Assembly (NCBI GenBank): GCA_016165875.1
Contig: JABBOT010000080.1
Location: 45,001,272-45,065,271 of the forward strand
Direction of reading: 5' to 3'
Source of the DNA: Acanthopleura granulata
Lineage: Eukaryota; Mollusca; Polyplacophora; Chitonida; Chitonidae
DNA: 64,000 nt
The translations under genes were made by a program, and so were the position numbers. The notes below the pieces were generated by a model, which was given only the letters and a program-made list of their open reading frames with translations, did no database searches and was not told the origin of the DNA. This document shows, piece by piece, positions 1 to 11,648 of the stretch (position 1 is its first letter; the number at the start of each line of letters is the position of its first letter).

Positions 1-1276
1 GTTAAATGCAAAACATCAGACGTCACTAATCTACAATCCTCGCTTCATTCCATACTGCCGATGTAGCAAAAAGATATATATAAATACTGCACTGTCAAAA
101 GTGAATATATTTCTTATTATTTTTTATGAAAGGTGAAATGTGTGACAAACTGGTCGCTGGACATTCCAAGACTTATCTCTCACATCTAAAATATGTATGG
201 CGCCATGCAAACTCAATAGAAAAAAGTCCGTTCCATTCAAACATTCAACTTTAGAAGTATCTGTCATTGATTTACCAAGCCCTCTATTACTTTCTGAAAC
301 ATATTAAAAATGCGAAAGATGACTCCATGACAAAAGTCGAGAGTCCTAACTAAATGTACATTGTTGCTTGGTGTTTATTTATTTACCGTATTTCTTTACT
401 TCATTCTTGTTTATTGTCGTATCGAGGAATTGAGCCAGCGCTGATTCTGACCACCGCACTATAGTCTGTACTCCGCGTGCTCATCCTATAACACAGATGT
501 TGGCGTGACACGGCGTGAGTTTAATGTCTATGCAAACAGGAGCCGTTTCAGCGCTATGTACTCTTGATTTCTCACACGTAATAAATATTTAGAGCCCAAT
601 TTATTCAAGCTCAAAAGCAACTAACCTAGAGCTCTGCTGCATGTGCACGGTGAACACATTGTTTAGAATTTTGTCCTCGATGGGGGCTATAGCCCCAGAC
701 GTTTTCCATCTGACATTTTGATACGTGTTTAGGCACCAACCTGACCTGGTCATATTCCTAGAAGTTTAATATGGCTGTCTTGGTATTCTTCTCTGACTTC
801 GCCTCCAGACTATGGATGTCGGCCATGTACTAGTGGGCCTGTTGTCAGCATTTCGTTAGTATTTAGTTGTAACATCTGGTACTTTAGACCTGATGCTTTA
901 GTGCTGCAGCATTGTTATATGTGTTGGCATTTGGTCAGGCCTGCTACAAGTAGAGGGTGTCCTGAGATTAATCAGCCAATGTCCACAGCTTCCTTACAGC
1001 ACACAATGAACACAATGTCAGCCAAAGATTTTTATGACACATAATCTTATGTTATGTTATTATTTCTTCACATAGTTATACTATACTTTCAGAAGCCTTT
1101 TGTTGTTGTTCCTGTTGGTTCTGTTGTCTTGCCTTGGCCACAAGATCTTTTGTTGATGTTATTGTTGCATTTTTCTTAAAAATGCGTTAATGTTTTTAAT
1201 GGTTAATTAGAGTTCTGGCAGATGAGACATACCTGTTGTAGAAAAATGGTGCTTTTCTCAAAGACATATATATGGT
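1..1276. other. Intergenic, nothing recognised
   Basis: AT-rich sequence with stop codons in all frames. I see no coding exon, RNA gene or clear repeat here before the first SINE copy. Confidence 0.5.
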
Positions 1277-1544
1277 AGGGGAGCCATCGTGGCTCAGTCG
1301 GTTAGCACGATATCGCCGCGCAATGACTCAGAAAGCCTCCCACGAATGCGGTTGCTGTGAGTCCAGCTCATGCTGGCTTCCTCTCCGGCCGTACGTGGGA
1401 AGGTCTGCCAGCAATCTGCGGATGGTCGTGGGTTTCTGCCAGGCTGTGCCCGGTTTCCTCCCACCATAATGCTGGCCGCCGTCGTATAACTGAAATATTC
1501 TTGAGTACGGCGTAAAACACCAATCAAATAAATAAATAAATATA
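1277..1544 (+). repeat. tRNA-derived SINE, full-length copy
   Basis: The head carries a Pol III A-box-like stretch (TGGCTCAGTCGGTTAGC) and a degenerate B box near 1357-1370. The body follows (CATGCTGGCTTCCTCTCC, then GGTCTGCCAGCAA), and the conserved tail reads GAAATATTCTTGAGTACGG and CACCAATCAAATAAATAAAT. At least twelve other segments in the window share this body and tail, so the family is dispersed and multicopy. Short ORFs on both strands here are by-products of the repeat. Confidence 0.88.
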
Positions 1545-1885
1545 TATGGCAGGTTTATATTGATTAGACCGTAGCATTTTTAACCAATAGTTTCTCATAT
1601 TGGTCAGTAAAGTTTCCGGATACTGTTGACGAGGCTTAAGGTCTTGACCAAAAGTGGTGGACGGCGCCTGCACGGCCCTTTATGGCAGTCGATTGTTTGT
1701 CGAGGAGTACATCCATGAGAGCAAGTCTGTAGTTCACCCGTGAAGAATTTGCCAACGGGTGTATTACCTCGAGAACTCCAGTTCCACTCAACAACAACCA
1801 AATAAATGCGGGTATATGAAGATCTGTATCATACCACAAATCATACCACGAGGCTCAATTACAAATATAGATTACCGTAATTACA

Positions 1886-2298
1886 GCGAAGGGAAAGACC
1901 ATATACAAATGAAGCTGTGGCGAATGAAAAATACCGTCACTGAATTTTTTTTTACATTGTTTTCATCAAATTAAATACAGTCAAGTGATTGCATGGTGGG
2001 TTTTTTGGACCATATTGATAATGTGGTTCACCAGAGAGGTCACACTGACTTTTCTCTGACCCTAAAGCAGAAATTTTTTCAGTTAGGATCATAGATATGT
2101 ACAAAAGCTTTTGCGGCGCCTTTGGTGGACCACATTATCAGTGTGGTCCATAAAATCCACCATACAATCAAAACATATGACTGCATTTAATTAGGTGGAA
2201 AAAATCTAAAATTGTCAGTGACGGGGTAGCTGGATGCCATTTTTATCGATTTTTTTCATTCACCATAACTTTATTTTTGTGTGTTGTTTCCCTTTAAC
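1886..2298. mobile_element. Palindromic fold-back element (MITE-like)
   Basis: The left arm (about 1886-2036) and right arm (about 2120-2298) are imperfect inverted repeats of each other. Both contain GGTGGxTTTTxTGGACCA-like blocks, the CAGTC-ATTTAATT block and CCGTCACTG, and the outermost match is AGGGAAA. About 85 bases separate the arms and one arm has an insertion of roughly 25 bases. There is no ORF. Such structures are typical of non-autonomous DNA transposons. I could not assign a superfamily or a clear target-site duplication. Confidence 0.7.
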
Positions 2299-2457
2299 AA
2301 AATGACTGGATACTTCGACATTTCGATGTGACAAGAAACCTTTTAACCTCAAGAATTCTGCAATGTCACTGTAATTTATGATGAGTGAAGAGCAATTGAG
2401 GCCTGGTGGAAGACGAGATTGCCTTTCGAATGCTAGGACGCAGTAGGTGTGAGTTGA

Positions 2458-2694
2458 ATGAGTGTGAATCCGGTCGACAGGGAATTTGTAGATTCCCCCG
2501 CTTTCACATCCCAATACACCTTTACTGTTAACTATGCCAAGCGTTACCCGGAGGCCGTAGCTCTACCTGACATAACATTGGAAAGTGTTGCCGAGGCGTT
2601 ATGGCCAATTTTCTCGCCGGTCCGGATACCGCCAGAGAGTTTGTGTGACAACTCGGGGCTTGTCCCGGAAATGTTAAATGCCTTATGGTAAATC
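2458..2694 (+). pseudogene. Ty3-type retrotransposon integrase core fragment (relic)
   Basis: The frame of 2458-2691 contains YAKRYPEAVALP followed by VAEALWPIF, which matches the start of the integrase catalytic core of Ty3/gypsy LTR retrotransposons (family pattern: VDYATRYPEAVAL, then VAEAL, IFSRVG, a TDQG motif). The first catalytic Asp position reads Asn (VNYAKRYPEA). The region expected to hold the second catalytic Asp reads LCDNSG, so the usual DQG context is lost. The frame stops after about 78 codons. No zinc-binding domain, reverse transcriptase or LTR is seen beside it, so this is a dead fragment. Confidence 0.75.
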
Positions 2695-2979
2695 TTAGTT
2701 CGTGGAGGAAGGAGGTGAAAGCTCCTGTATTGTATATCCATTATTGCCTCAGTTACATGATTTTGTTATGGCTTCCAAGGGTAAATAAGGTACAGGTTTT
2801 CAACGCAGACTACCGAGAACAAAGACCGGAGTTTGGGGATAGTTACTTTGGAGTGATGAGTAATGTTATAGCCACAACTCGGTGATTTTTGATATCACGT
2901 TGGCCGTTGGAGCTGTGTGTCCTGGGCGAATAACGACGTTTTGCCTATTACTTGGAGGTTGATCTTGTGGATAATTAAC

Positions 2980-3040
2980 GGTAATCAAAGAAACCCCTCT
3001 TTTTATGTGCTAAAGGGTGTTTTGATTAACATTCATTAAA
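2980..3040. repeat. Short imperfect hairpin
   Basis: GGTAATCAAAGAAACCCCTC is complementary, with a few mismatches, to the block ending in GTGTTTTGATTAAC downstream. It lies between the integrase and gag relics. Its origin is unknown; it could be a small fold-back insertion. Confidence 0.4.
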
Positions 3041-3124
3041 TTCAAACTGTCTAAATTTAGACATCTGCTCTTGCTAAACTAAATCTCGCTGTAGCAAAGA
3101 GCTAGGTTTTGGAGGGGGAAATTC

Positions 3125-3830
3125 AGTCTTTATACAATCAGAAAGTCAAAGAGTAGAGGACGAACGTAAAGCGCTGTTAGAGTTGGATCGGGATAAAGCG
3201 TCATATGAAACGGATGGTGTTGGATATACTAGAACAGCAAGCTGAAGAGGTAAAAATAGAACATTCTCAATACATACCTGCACCAAAACTAGCTGAACTT
3301 AGGACAGAGTTGCCAGTCTTGGATGAAGGCAAAGACCCTCTGGGCTCTTGAAGACAGAGATTCAAGCGGTACGCTAAAACCCAAAACTGGAACCAATTTC
3401 ATAAAACAAAGAAAACAAGTTTTATGAAACTGGCCCCCGAAAGCCAGAGTTCTGGCCCTTGTATTTGGGTGTCTCGCTCACAAAGCGCTTGGCGTGTACG
3501 TACACTTTTCTGCGGAAGAAGCGGACATCTACGAAAACCTCAAGCAAACCTTGTACAGGTTAGCCGAGGACGGTTTTAGGAAAGAGTTTTTTACGGCTAA
3601 GCCTGAAGCCAGTGAAACACCACCTCAATTTGCTTTTAGCTTAAAGTCGTACTTGGATAGCTGCATTGAGTTTTCAGGTGTGGAAAGACACTAGGACGGG
3701 CTGAAACAGTTGTTTCTTAAGGAACAAGCGCATGAAGCAAACCCTCCAGTTGAGGTTTCACATGACCACTGGCTTTACGCCACGATGGGCGTGTCGCTTT
3801 CCAGGTGGCATGTGACGTCAGTTCATTCAT
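3125..3830 (+). pseudogene. Ty3-type retrotransposon gag fragment (relic)
   Basis: Pieces of a gag protein are readable in shifting frames. The order is a charged helical stretch (about 3140-3260), KLAELRTELPVLDEG with RFKRYAKTQNW (about 3289-3395), then the frame at 3494-3694 with EEADIYENLKQTL, FRKEFFTAKPEA and YLDSCIEFSGVE. An in-frame stop follows, then KQLFLKEQAHEANPP. This order matches the capsid region of Ty3/gypsy elements. At least two internal stops and a frameshift show it is dead. It lies downstream of the integrase fragment, the reverse of gag-pol order, so the two are separate insertions or a rearranged or tandem remnant. Confidence 0.7.
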
Positions 3831-3839
3831 GCTTCCCTG

Positions 3840-4376
3840 GATGAGTCTTGTTTAACACTGACTGTAGCATCCAGGATCCCCTTTTCAAATGTTGTCCACG
3901 TGACAAAACCATGTGTCATACGCACATGCGCATCTCTATCGTAGCCACGTCTACGAAACATCTTTCGACACAACAAACCGAATGGTGTAGTGTTATAGAC
4001 GTGTTGCTGTGAATCCAACGCTGATGTGTGCGAGGAGTTCAATCCCAGCGATTGTGTCTAGAAACTTCAAAATGATACAAACCGGAACTCTACATACACA
4101 TATGTGTGATCGGCGCGATAACACGTGACAATATCACGATAAGACTTCAGGTACTTAACAGAATATAGATTTTGTATCCCTTTTATTTCAAAAAATAAAA
4201 AATTCCATTTCTTAACCAATGAAAACATAGCACAGGCACATGAACGTGGGAAAATAATGTCGTCATACAAAAGCGACACGCCCATCAACCTGAACTTTAC
4301 GAATCCCCACATGTCTTCCATCAATATGATGTACATACCTACACATGTAAAGAAAGTTTATCAGTCATTTGCCAAA
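3840..4376. other. Intergenic, nothing recognised
   Basis: There are only short ORFs without family resemblance and no clear repeat. Confidence 0.4.
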
Positions 4377-4486
4377 GACCGGTGGTTTACCCCTGACACT
4401 CCAGTATCCTACGCCCATAAAAGTGACCACCATCATATGGGTGAAATTTTCTTGAGTGATAAGTAAGGGTAAAATAAATACACAAA
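4377..4486 (+). repeat. SINE-related fragment, divergent subfamily tail
   Basis: The segment GGTTTACCCCTGACACTCC, a middle region and GGGTGAAATTTTCTTGAGTG followed by AAATAAATAC resembles the segment at 19505-19618 more than the main SINE. Both share the main family's GAAAT-TTCTTGAG tail and A-rich end. This suggests a second body joined to the same 3' tail. Confidence 0.5.
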
Positions 4487-4927
4487 TTAACCATTATATT
4501 TTGCCAGACCATCGTGTGATGACAACCCCTGACAACATTCGTCGTGCATATTTACACTGTAAAGCCATCCCATTACGTCTGTTCCAAGCAGCATTGTCTG
4601 AATTAATATTATTGTTCTACCCTTAGTCCCAGTGCATAAGACAATATGCAGTACCATTCACTCTCTTGAGACTTAAAACTATGACCTCTAACACAATACA
4701 GGCCAAATGGCAGATACATATACATACTTCCAGATGTACAAGCTGACGAAACAGACCGATTAAAAAAAAGACAGTGTTGTCTGAGCTCGCTTTGCATCTT
4801 GGAATTAGAAGTGGTGTAAATGTTTTTTACAACATGGGAGTGCTTTATACCGACAATAATGTCTCACTGTTAAGAAAAATTTTTCGGTTTGGAAATTAAA
4901 TTTCTGGATCAGATATTTTCTAGACCA

Positions 4928-5272
4928 TTCCCTTTTTATTGGGTACTATACAGAGATTTAGTTCCTGGTATGAACATCTCAAGCCCTAAAGGCCCAAAAT
5001 ATTCACAATGTAACCCACAAGATCCCCACGTTTTCATTGCTTATTAGAGTACAACGTCTATTTGAAACGCTGGTGTACATGTACACGAATATTGTATAAA
5101 ATATTCAAGGAATGAATCAATAATACTAAAAATTCGAGAATCAAGCTCAGGCAGGATTCCTTCTATTCCGTCTTTACTGGGTGATGCCGGAATTTAGTTT
5201 CTGGTATGAATGTTTCAGATTCCTTCTTTATTGGGTGATGCTGGGATTTAGTTTCTGGTATGAATGTTTCAG
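4928..5272. repeat. Roughly 58-bp unit present three times
   Basis: A unit with TATTGGGTGATGC and GATTTAGTTTCTGGTATGAA followed by TGTTTCAGA occurs in two adjacent copies (about 5152-5210 and 5211-5270). A more diverged copy lies at about 4928-4985. The close pair differs at only a few positions. Confidence 0.65.
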
Positions 5273-5839
5273 ACTTTATAAAAGTTCAGAATGCATACGC
5301 TGATACCTTTATCTTTTCGCTCAGGAAACACTCTTCACTTCACGTGCTCGTAACTGCTATACACACAGTGTGACAAAATGCAAACATTGTTTGCACCATG
5401 ACAGTTACGTACTCTTGACCCCAAGAGGATTTCGTGTCAGCAGACACAATACAAAAGACTACGGCATGCATGGAGAGTAAAACCAGAACAGCCACGACAA
5501 TGTAATATTTGACAAAAAGCTCGCATGTAACCGATAAAATCCCACATCATGTCAGTTTACCTCAGGGATTTATTATAATTTTATTTCAATGCATAAATAT
5601 CAGCAAGTTACACGCCCTCTACTCACCATTAGCTAAGCCGGATTTACAATCATGTGGGTACAAAAAAAAATTTTAAAAACTATGCCTACAAGAATTTGAC
5701 CAGTCAGAGGGCCCCTTGCAACTAGATGAGAGATAGTCCCCCGTTGCTTTAGAAGTGAGGTGTCATTTTTTTCCTGCAGAAAAAGACAGCAAATCTCCTT
5801 CGATCTGAAGTACAGTCACTGTGTAACATATCTATGAAC
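5273..5839. other. Intergenic, nothing recognised
   Basis: There is no convincing coding potential or structure between the duplicated 58-bp unit and the 37-bp tandem array. Confidence 0.4.
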
Positions 5840-5840
5840 A

Positions 5841-6395
5841 ATTGGAGTGGTGTGATTGATCCTTCTGGTTTTATCAAATTGGAGTGGTGTGGTTGATCCT
5901 TCTGGTTTTATCAAATTGGAGTGGTGTGGTTGATCCTTATGGTTTTATCAAATTGGAGTGGTGTGGTTGATCCTTCTGGTTTTATCATATTGGAGTGGTG
6001 TGGTTGATCCTTCTGGTTTTATCAAATTGGAGTGGTGTGATTGATCCTTCTGGTTTTATCAAATTGGAGTGGTGTGGTTGATCGTTCTGGTTTTATCAAA
6101 TTGGAGTGGCGTGATTGATCCTTCTGGTTTTATCAAATTGGAGTGGTGTGGTTGATTCTTCTGGTTTTATCAAATTGGAGTGGTGTGATTGATCCTTCTG
6201 GTTTTATCAAATTGGAGTGGTGTGGTTGATCCTTCTGGTTTTATCAAATTGGAGTGGTTTGGTTAATCCTTCTGGTTTTATCAAATTGGAGTGGTGTGGT
6301 TGATCCTTCTGGTTTTATCAAATTGGAGTGGTGTGGTTGATCCTTCTGGTTTTATCAAATTGGAGTGGTGTGGTTGATCCTTCTGGTTTTATCAA
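5841..6395 (+). repeat. 37-bp tandem array, 15 copies
   Basis: Fifteen uninterrupted head-to-tail copies of a 37-bp unit begin ATTGGAGTGGTGTGRTTGAT and continue CCTTCTGGTTTTATCAA. The copies differ by only one to three substitutions. The commonest variant is A or G at the RTTGAT position, with rarer changes in copies 3, 7, 8, 9 and 12. All units keep exactly 37 bp. No ORF runs through the array. It is a minisatellite with low divergence, hence recent or homogenised. Confidence 0.95.
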
Positions 6396-7883
6396 AAGGC
6401 AAAAGCAGATTTCATGAAGTATCGAGTTGGTTCACGCAATCATATATTTGTAAATCGAAAAAAATGAAATATTTTCTAAGGCCACTGGAATACTGGCATA
6501 TTCACCATAATAGTTCATGGCTTGTAGATCGTTGTTTCACATAGTACAGTGGTAGGCCTAACTCGCACGGCGATGAATCCAGCTGGCAAAAAAATCCAGT
6601 TGTTCGAACCCTTTCTGTGTGTACATTTTTTTACGTAACATGAGTTACGGAGAAAATGATTAATCTAGGCAAGAGACAAGTCTTATTACCTTACATTTTG
6701 CACAGCCACATATTAGATGTATTTCCAGTTGTAGTGAATACGTATGGATAACATACGGTACAAACATCCAATGAAAGCTCAATGCAGCCAAAAATATATA
6801 AGTGGTGACCACGTTATCGATCAGCGCGTCAGGTGTCAGCATACTGAATAGTTACATGTGGAGAAAGGCAACTGGGTGTGTTATTATAATTAGTTCAACT
6901 TAACAATTAGCCGGCAAATTCCGAGACAAAACTTATTTTGCCTCCAACTTCTTATAGATCTGACTGGAGTTTTAGCGGACATTATCGAAGATTTTAGCGG
7001 ACAAATTATTGTGTGAAAAAAGATATGGTGGACGCTCAGGGTTAGTAGCGAACATTTTTGTTATTGTTGGCCTATTGCAAGGCAAGACCTGCTATACAAC
7101 AACTTCAACCGCATACCGGGAAAGCCCTTGCGTCATTCTGTAGTAGATCTGTCACTGTAACTTGAGTGGCACTCTTCGGGGTGGACAGAGTTTTAACCTA
7201 CGTTCATAACTGTTCAGTTGCTTTCACAGCGTTTACTGGTGATGGACATCGGTAGGTACAGTGTTCAGTAGCGGTAAGCCTTTTGAGCTCTACGAGCTGA
7301 TTCTTTAAACAATACTGGACGATATTATCGACTATATACACGGCCGTGAATCTTTCCGCTGACATTGATACATTATTTATTGTTCTGTTATTAATCAGAT
7401 TAAAATTAAGTAAGAAAGAATTAAAAGTAAATGTCAGTCATGATTATCAGCTTGCACTGGTCGTCATGACAACTACTCTCAAGTGGTTGTGTCACAAGAG
7501 AAATGAAAAGGGCTGGTAAACGTACTGCCATTTGTCGCTTTATCACATTTTATTCTGTGTGTTCAGATACTACAGTTGTAATGTATGTATTGTCACTAAA
7601 TGTCAGCTGGGGTAACGTCGACTACAAGTAAACTAATAAAACTACTTGAAACCCTACACATAGCACATATGCACAATCGCTGCTTAACACATTTAAACCG
7701 TCTAGGCAGCCATAATATATTTGTATCCAACAAGCCCTTAAACGAAATTGTGAAGAACACGTCAGAATCCGATTTTAGACGCCCGTGTATTTAAGTTACT
7801 TATTCGCCCCAGATACCACATACACAAGCGTCAGTTATGCCACTTATGCCTCTGCCCGTTGTCAAGGAATGAATATTTTGAGA

Positions 7884-7884
<1 letters not shown>
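6396..7884. other. Intergenic, nothing firm
   Basis: AT-rich sequence without recognisable exons. A weak tRNA-like stretch near 6540-6612 was considered and not called. Confidence 0.4.
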
Positions 7885-7920
<36 letters not shown>

Positions 7921-7957
7921 CATATACATACACATATACATATACAGATACATATAC

Positions 7958-8021
<64 letters not shown>
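7885..8021. repeat. Compound TG / TATACA / TA microsatellite
   Basis: A (TG)n run passes into (TATACA)n and then a pure (TA)n run of roughly 27 units. Dipeptide ORFs of 70-114 codons in several frames on both strands are by-products of the repeat and are not genes. Confidence 0.95.
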
Positions 8022-8024
<3 letters not shown>

Positions 8025-8128
8025 CAGGCTCTGTCTGGTTTCCTCCCAGCATATTGCTCCCCGCCGTCGTATAAGGGAAATATTCTTGAGTATGGCGTAA
8101 AACACGAACGAAAGAGAAAAATAAACTG
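8022..8128 (+). repeat. SINE 3' half
   Basis: It starts at the CCCAGGCTCTG body segment and continues through GCCGTCGTATAAGGGAAATA, TTCTTGAGTATGGCGTAAAA and an A-rich tail. The 5' part is missing and its place is taken by the TA microsatellite. Confidence 0.8.
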
Positions 8129-8129
8129 A

Positions 8130-10309
8130 GACGACTTAACGACGGAAATGCTAAACTTTATTCAGACGTCCTTCGCTGGCCGCTGGAATTTACAGACTGG
8201 TTTCGGTCAGATTGAAATCCATGCAGTCGTTGACCAAGGAGCTAGGTTAAATGCTCCTGATCAGGATGTTTGTCAGGTGCCTGGCTCGCTGCGTTTTTCT
8301 TCCTCAATAAACCTCATTCCTAGTGAAACATTCTTGAGTATCACGTTCTTCTGGTTGAAATCATTTCTTCTAAAAATGTCAAGCGCCATATCTGTAAATA
8401 GAATCGCCATAAACGTAAAGGGATTTCCATGATATGGCAGAAATACAGCCGGTGTGGCGTTATACACTAATCATTTGTCCATTCAATCATCCATTCATCG
8501 GTAATGTCTAGTATTCATGTATGCACAGTAAAGTCACTTCATCTCTGTACCATCTGTTCTCGGCAATTGTCCACTCCTTATGACGTTATTTCAGCTAGCA
8601 ACGGACAGGCATTGGCAGTAGCTTCCTTCATGTCAAAAAGACGTTGAAATGTCTATTAAGCCAAAAGGAGGAAAGTTGGTGACTGGTGTAATGTAATGGT
8701 CTGAATAAAAATACTTTATTTTTTGTCAAATATTTTCGTTTCGAAATATTCCGATGAGTGGCAAAGATTTTTTTTCAGAGGTCTTTGGATTTACAAAATT
8801 TATAATGCTCTTTCGCATTACATAGATGTAAATTCATCAAATTCTTGAACAGATTGTTAGCCTTTGATGTATACCGACATAAACAAGAGCTAAATCATAA
8901 TGAGTATGAAAAAAAGAATACTGGAAAAAAGTTCATTACGGCACTTCCATTTTTGTGAGAGAAGAAATTTCCAGAGATCAAATATACTAAAATAAAAATT
9001 GAAACTAATGTTTGTATATTATTTGGAAATTTACTAGCAACTTTTATACACAGCCTTGAATGTCGCCGTCACAAAAAGATGTCCTACTTTATAGACTGGT
9101 TTGTGTGAGCTCTCATGAAGTGGTCGTCATATCTGTCAAGAATTTATATACATGACACAACTTTCTCATAGCTGTTTAATGGTAGATATCCCTTCCGCTG
9201 TGTGAGCCACAAGCTCTTTAGAAAAGAGCTTTGTACTGAACAAAGTGGCATACACGAATAAACCACAGCAACTCTTCATGTACACGCCTTACTTCCTGAC
9301 GTATTAGGGCTGCCGAGCCAGCCAGGGTTCTGTGTTAGGCACAATCCATTACTTAAGCCCCACCTGCAAGTACTGGCAGGCCGGCTATATATAGAGTTTC
9401 AATCCAGAAGATAAGAAATGTAATACGTGTAGCCCACACTATGCATTACACCAAGCATAAATCTCAACACACATTTTATTTACTGGTTCCTGGATCGACG
9501 ACCTGGAATCATTGATCTTGGACATGTATACTGTGTAAATTTTGCATGTGCGGGTATGACTTTAGGCTATTGGGTATTAAGAAATGATTTCCTGCATATT
9601 AACCGGCTATCCATTTGAATAGATCCATGTACAGTTGCCTTTCTAAATAGCTACATAGCCTACCTTTTTCTACCCTTTATGACCTCAAGCAGGTAGGATC
9701 GAGCGCTTAAATTAATGGAATACATAAACAAAAAAAGTACATGAACAGAATATAATTTATTGTACTGAACAAAAAGATTGGAAACAAGCTTTACTAATTT
9801 ATTCGTCCATTTGCCCAAATAAGTATAAACGTGCAGGGATTTGTTAAATAATACGACATACATGTGAAAAATACACAAGACGGGCGAAGGTGCAATCTGC
9901 AAGGAGATTAAGACAGGATTAATTAAATATCAGATGGAAAATGAAATAAAGGATCAATGAGAGGAATAGTTAATGTAGCAAGCTGATGATTCTCTTTAAT
10001 TTATTACCGTTAAGCCAATAATCGACATATTAAAAGGCCCTTACTATTTACTAAGTGCAGTAAAATACATTTTACGCTGCGGCAAAAATTTAAAATTTTC
10101 AAACTGATCGACAAAATACAGACTGTCTAATTTTAATTCCAGCTAATAAAAGGAGCATAAATTGTTTGTTTCTGGTTCATATGAAGCTACATAAAACCCA
10201 TTAAGCCAGGACTGGGATATGGACGATTTAATAACGGCCGGCATTCAACCCAACAGTTTGTCCCCCTAATAGGAGTTCAGATTTAAGACAATTTCCATAC
10301 ATCTAGTCA
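8130..10309. other. Intergenic; possible 3' region of the receptor gene
   Basis: I see no exon here. On the minus strand an AATAAA hexamer (TTTATT on the plus strand at 10000-10005) lies about 305 bases beyond the stop of the minus-strand receptor gene and could be its poly(A) signal. The remainder is AT-rich and unrecognised. Confidence 0.35.
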
Positions 10310-11386
10310 TCACTTCCATTTACAAGCCTTCCATCGACAGCAGCAAGCGTTGCACATTTTGCACAACCCCCCTCTTATACTAGGGATCAAAAGTCCATAA
10401 AATATAGGATTGAGGACACTGTTTAAAAAGAATATTATATATAACACTCTGATCAGGATGTTGATTTTGGGGTAAAGTTTGACACCACTCGATACGTGCA
10501 TCATGGCCACGTTCGTGGGTAAATGACACACAACGAAAATAGATACCATTATAATGGACATCCGCACAGCTTTCAGGCTGGATTTGTTTGTGCGCTGTAT
10601 GACCATGTTGTTGCTGTCTCCGTCCACCATACGTTTGTTGTGTTGAGATATGAGATACAGTATCACAGCATACGATATAGACACGACCAGGGCCGGCAGG
10701 ATGAAAGCTACTACCAGCTCTAGAGCCGCCACTCCTTCATTCGTGGACATGTCCGCGGAATTCATGGTGCAGATCGTAGTGTTGAAGCCACTGATTGTCG
10801 TCACGTCTCTGAGGGAGTATGTTAACCCCCCACGAAACCCGTAAACCAGCGCCACCAGCCATATGGGTGCTATAACAAAGCCGACCTGACGCTTGGAAAG
10901 TTTGGGTTTCAGTGGATAGGCCACGGCTCTGACTCTAACCAATGAAATGGCACAGAGAGAAAAAACTGCTGCCGCCATGGATACGGAGGAACTATAGGAG
11001 CAGAACACACACAGGAAGTTCCCCATAGACTTCTCCGAGAAGTTGTTGGAAATGTGGCCGGGGATGACAAACAGCGCGATGCAAATGTCCGCCACCGCTA
11101 ACGAGACTATGAGCAAGTTATTTCCGGTCCGCAGTGGTCGGTTTTTGAGGATGGCAAGAATGACACAAACGTTAAGAACCAAGATAGCTATTGTAAGCAC
11201 AGAAAGAAGAGCAATGTGAACTTGCAAATCGTCGGTCAGCTTTGTGTCCTCATCTTCTGACAACTTCTTCATTCTCGTTGTGTTCTGGCCTTGCACAGTC
11301 TCCATAATGATTCTTATAATGTATACGTTATCCCTCACTTTATTCCATGTTAACCGACACTTGGACTGTCGACGTTGTGCGTGCAT
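10310..11386 (-). CDS. Class A (rhodopsin-family) GPCR, intronless, orphan
   Basis: A single 358-codon frame encodes a seven-helix receptor that should act at the plasma membrane. Landmarks are N72 in helix 1, LAVAD with D100 in helix 2, C126 (helix 3) paired with C206 (loop 2), W176 in helix 4, P231 in helix 5, CHLP 287-290 in helix 6 and NPIFY 326-330 in helix 7. The helix 3 DRY motif is V150-R151-V152, so only the arginine remains. The helix 6 CWxP motif reads CHLP, with His in place of the toggle Trp. N35-T-T is a possible N-glycosylation site. A cysteine cluster (C342, C345, C348-350, C355) could be palmitoylated. Met28 is an alternative start that would remove a basic leader with no obvious role. 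The gene at 20921-22015 is a paralogue. The pattern suits peptide or amine-like receptors, but the ligand is unknown. Confidence 0.93.
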   Translation of the reverse strand: MHAQRRQSKCRLTWNKVRDNVYIIRIIMETVQGQNTTRMKKLSEDEDTKLTDDLQVHIALLSVLTIAILVLNVCVILAILKNRPLRTGNNLLIVSLAVADICIALFVIPGHISNNFSEKSMGNFLCVFCSYSSSVSMAAAVFSLCAISLVRVRAVAYPLKPKLSKRQVGFVIAPIWLVALVYGFRGGLTYSLRDVTTISGFNTTICTMNSADMSTNEGVAALELVVAFILPALVVSISYAVILYLISQHNKRMVDGDSNNMVIQRTNKSSLKAVRMSIIMVSIFVVCHLPTNVAMMHVSSGVKLYPKINILIRVLYIIFFLNSVLNPIFYGLLIPSIRGGLCKMCNACCCRWKACKWK

Positions 11387-11648
11387 CTGACAGAATTCGA
11401 TTCCATCATTGGTTTCCTACTTCGATTTCTTGACTTCCAGGAGAAAGCTACCTTCTGCTAATCCATGACAGGGGCCCACTACTTTCGAAGAGTTCGTAAT
11501 ACTCTTTTCATACGTCGGCAGAGCAGACTAGTAACTAGAAATGAAAAGAAAAGAGACGATTAAACTGCTGCTCAAGGTCACTGAAAGACAAGCCACACTG
11601 AAATCTTATTGTTAGTCTCATGCTAATTGGTAAAAAGACAACATGTGA

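Noticed and set aside
6540..6612. tRNA-like stretch with TTCGAACCC
   Set aside because: The A-box match is poor and no cloverleaf stems could be formed.
7785..8129. Frames of 70-114 codons on both strands
   Set aside because: They are translations of the TG/TA microsatellite (Cys-Val, Tyr-Ile and Thr-His dipeptides) with no gene context.
10523..10844. Plus-strand frames inside the first receptor
   Set aside because: Antisense shadows of the GPCR coding sequence.
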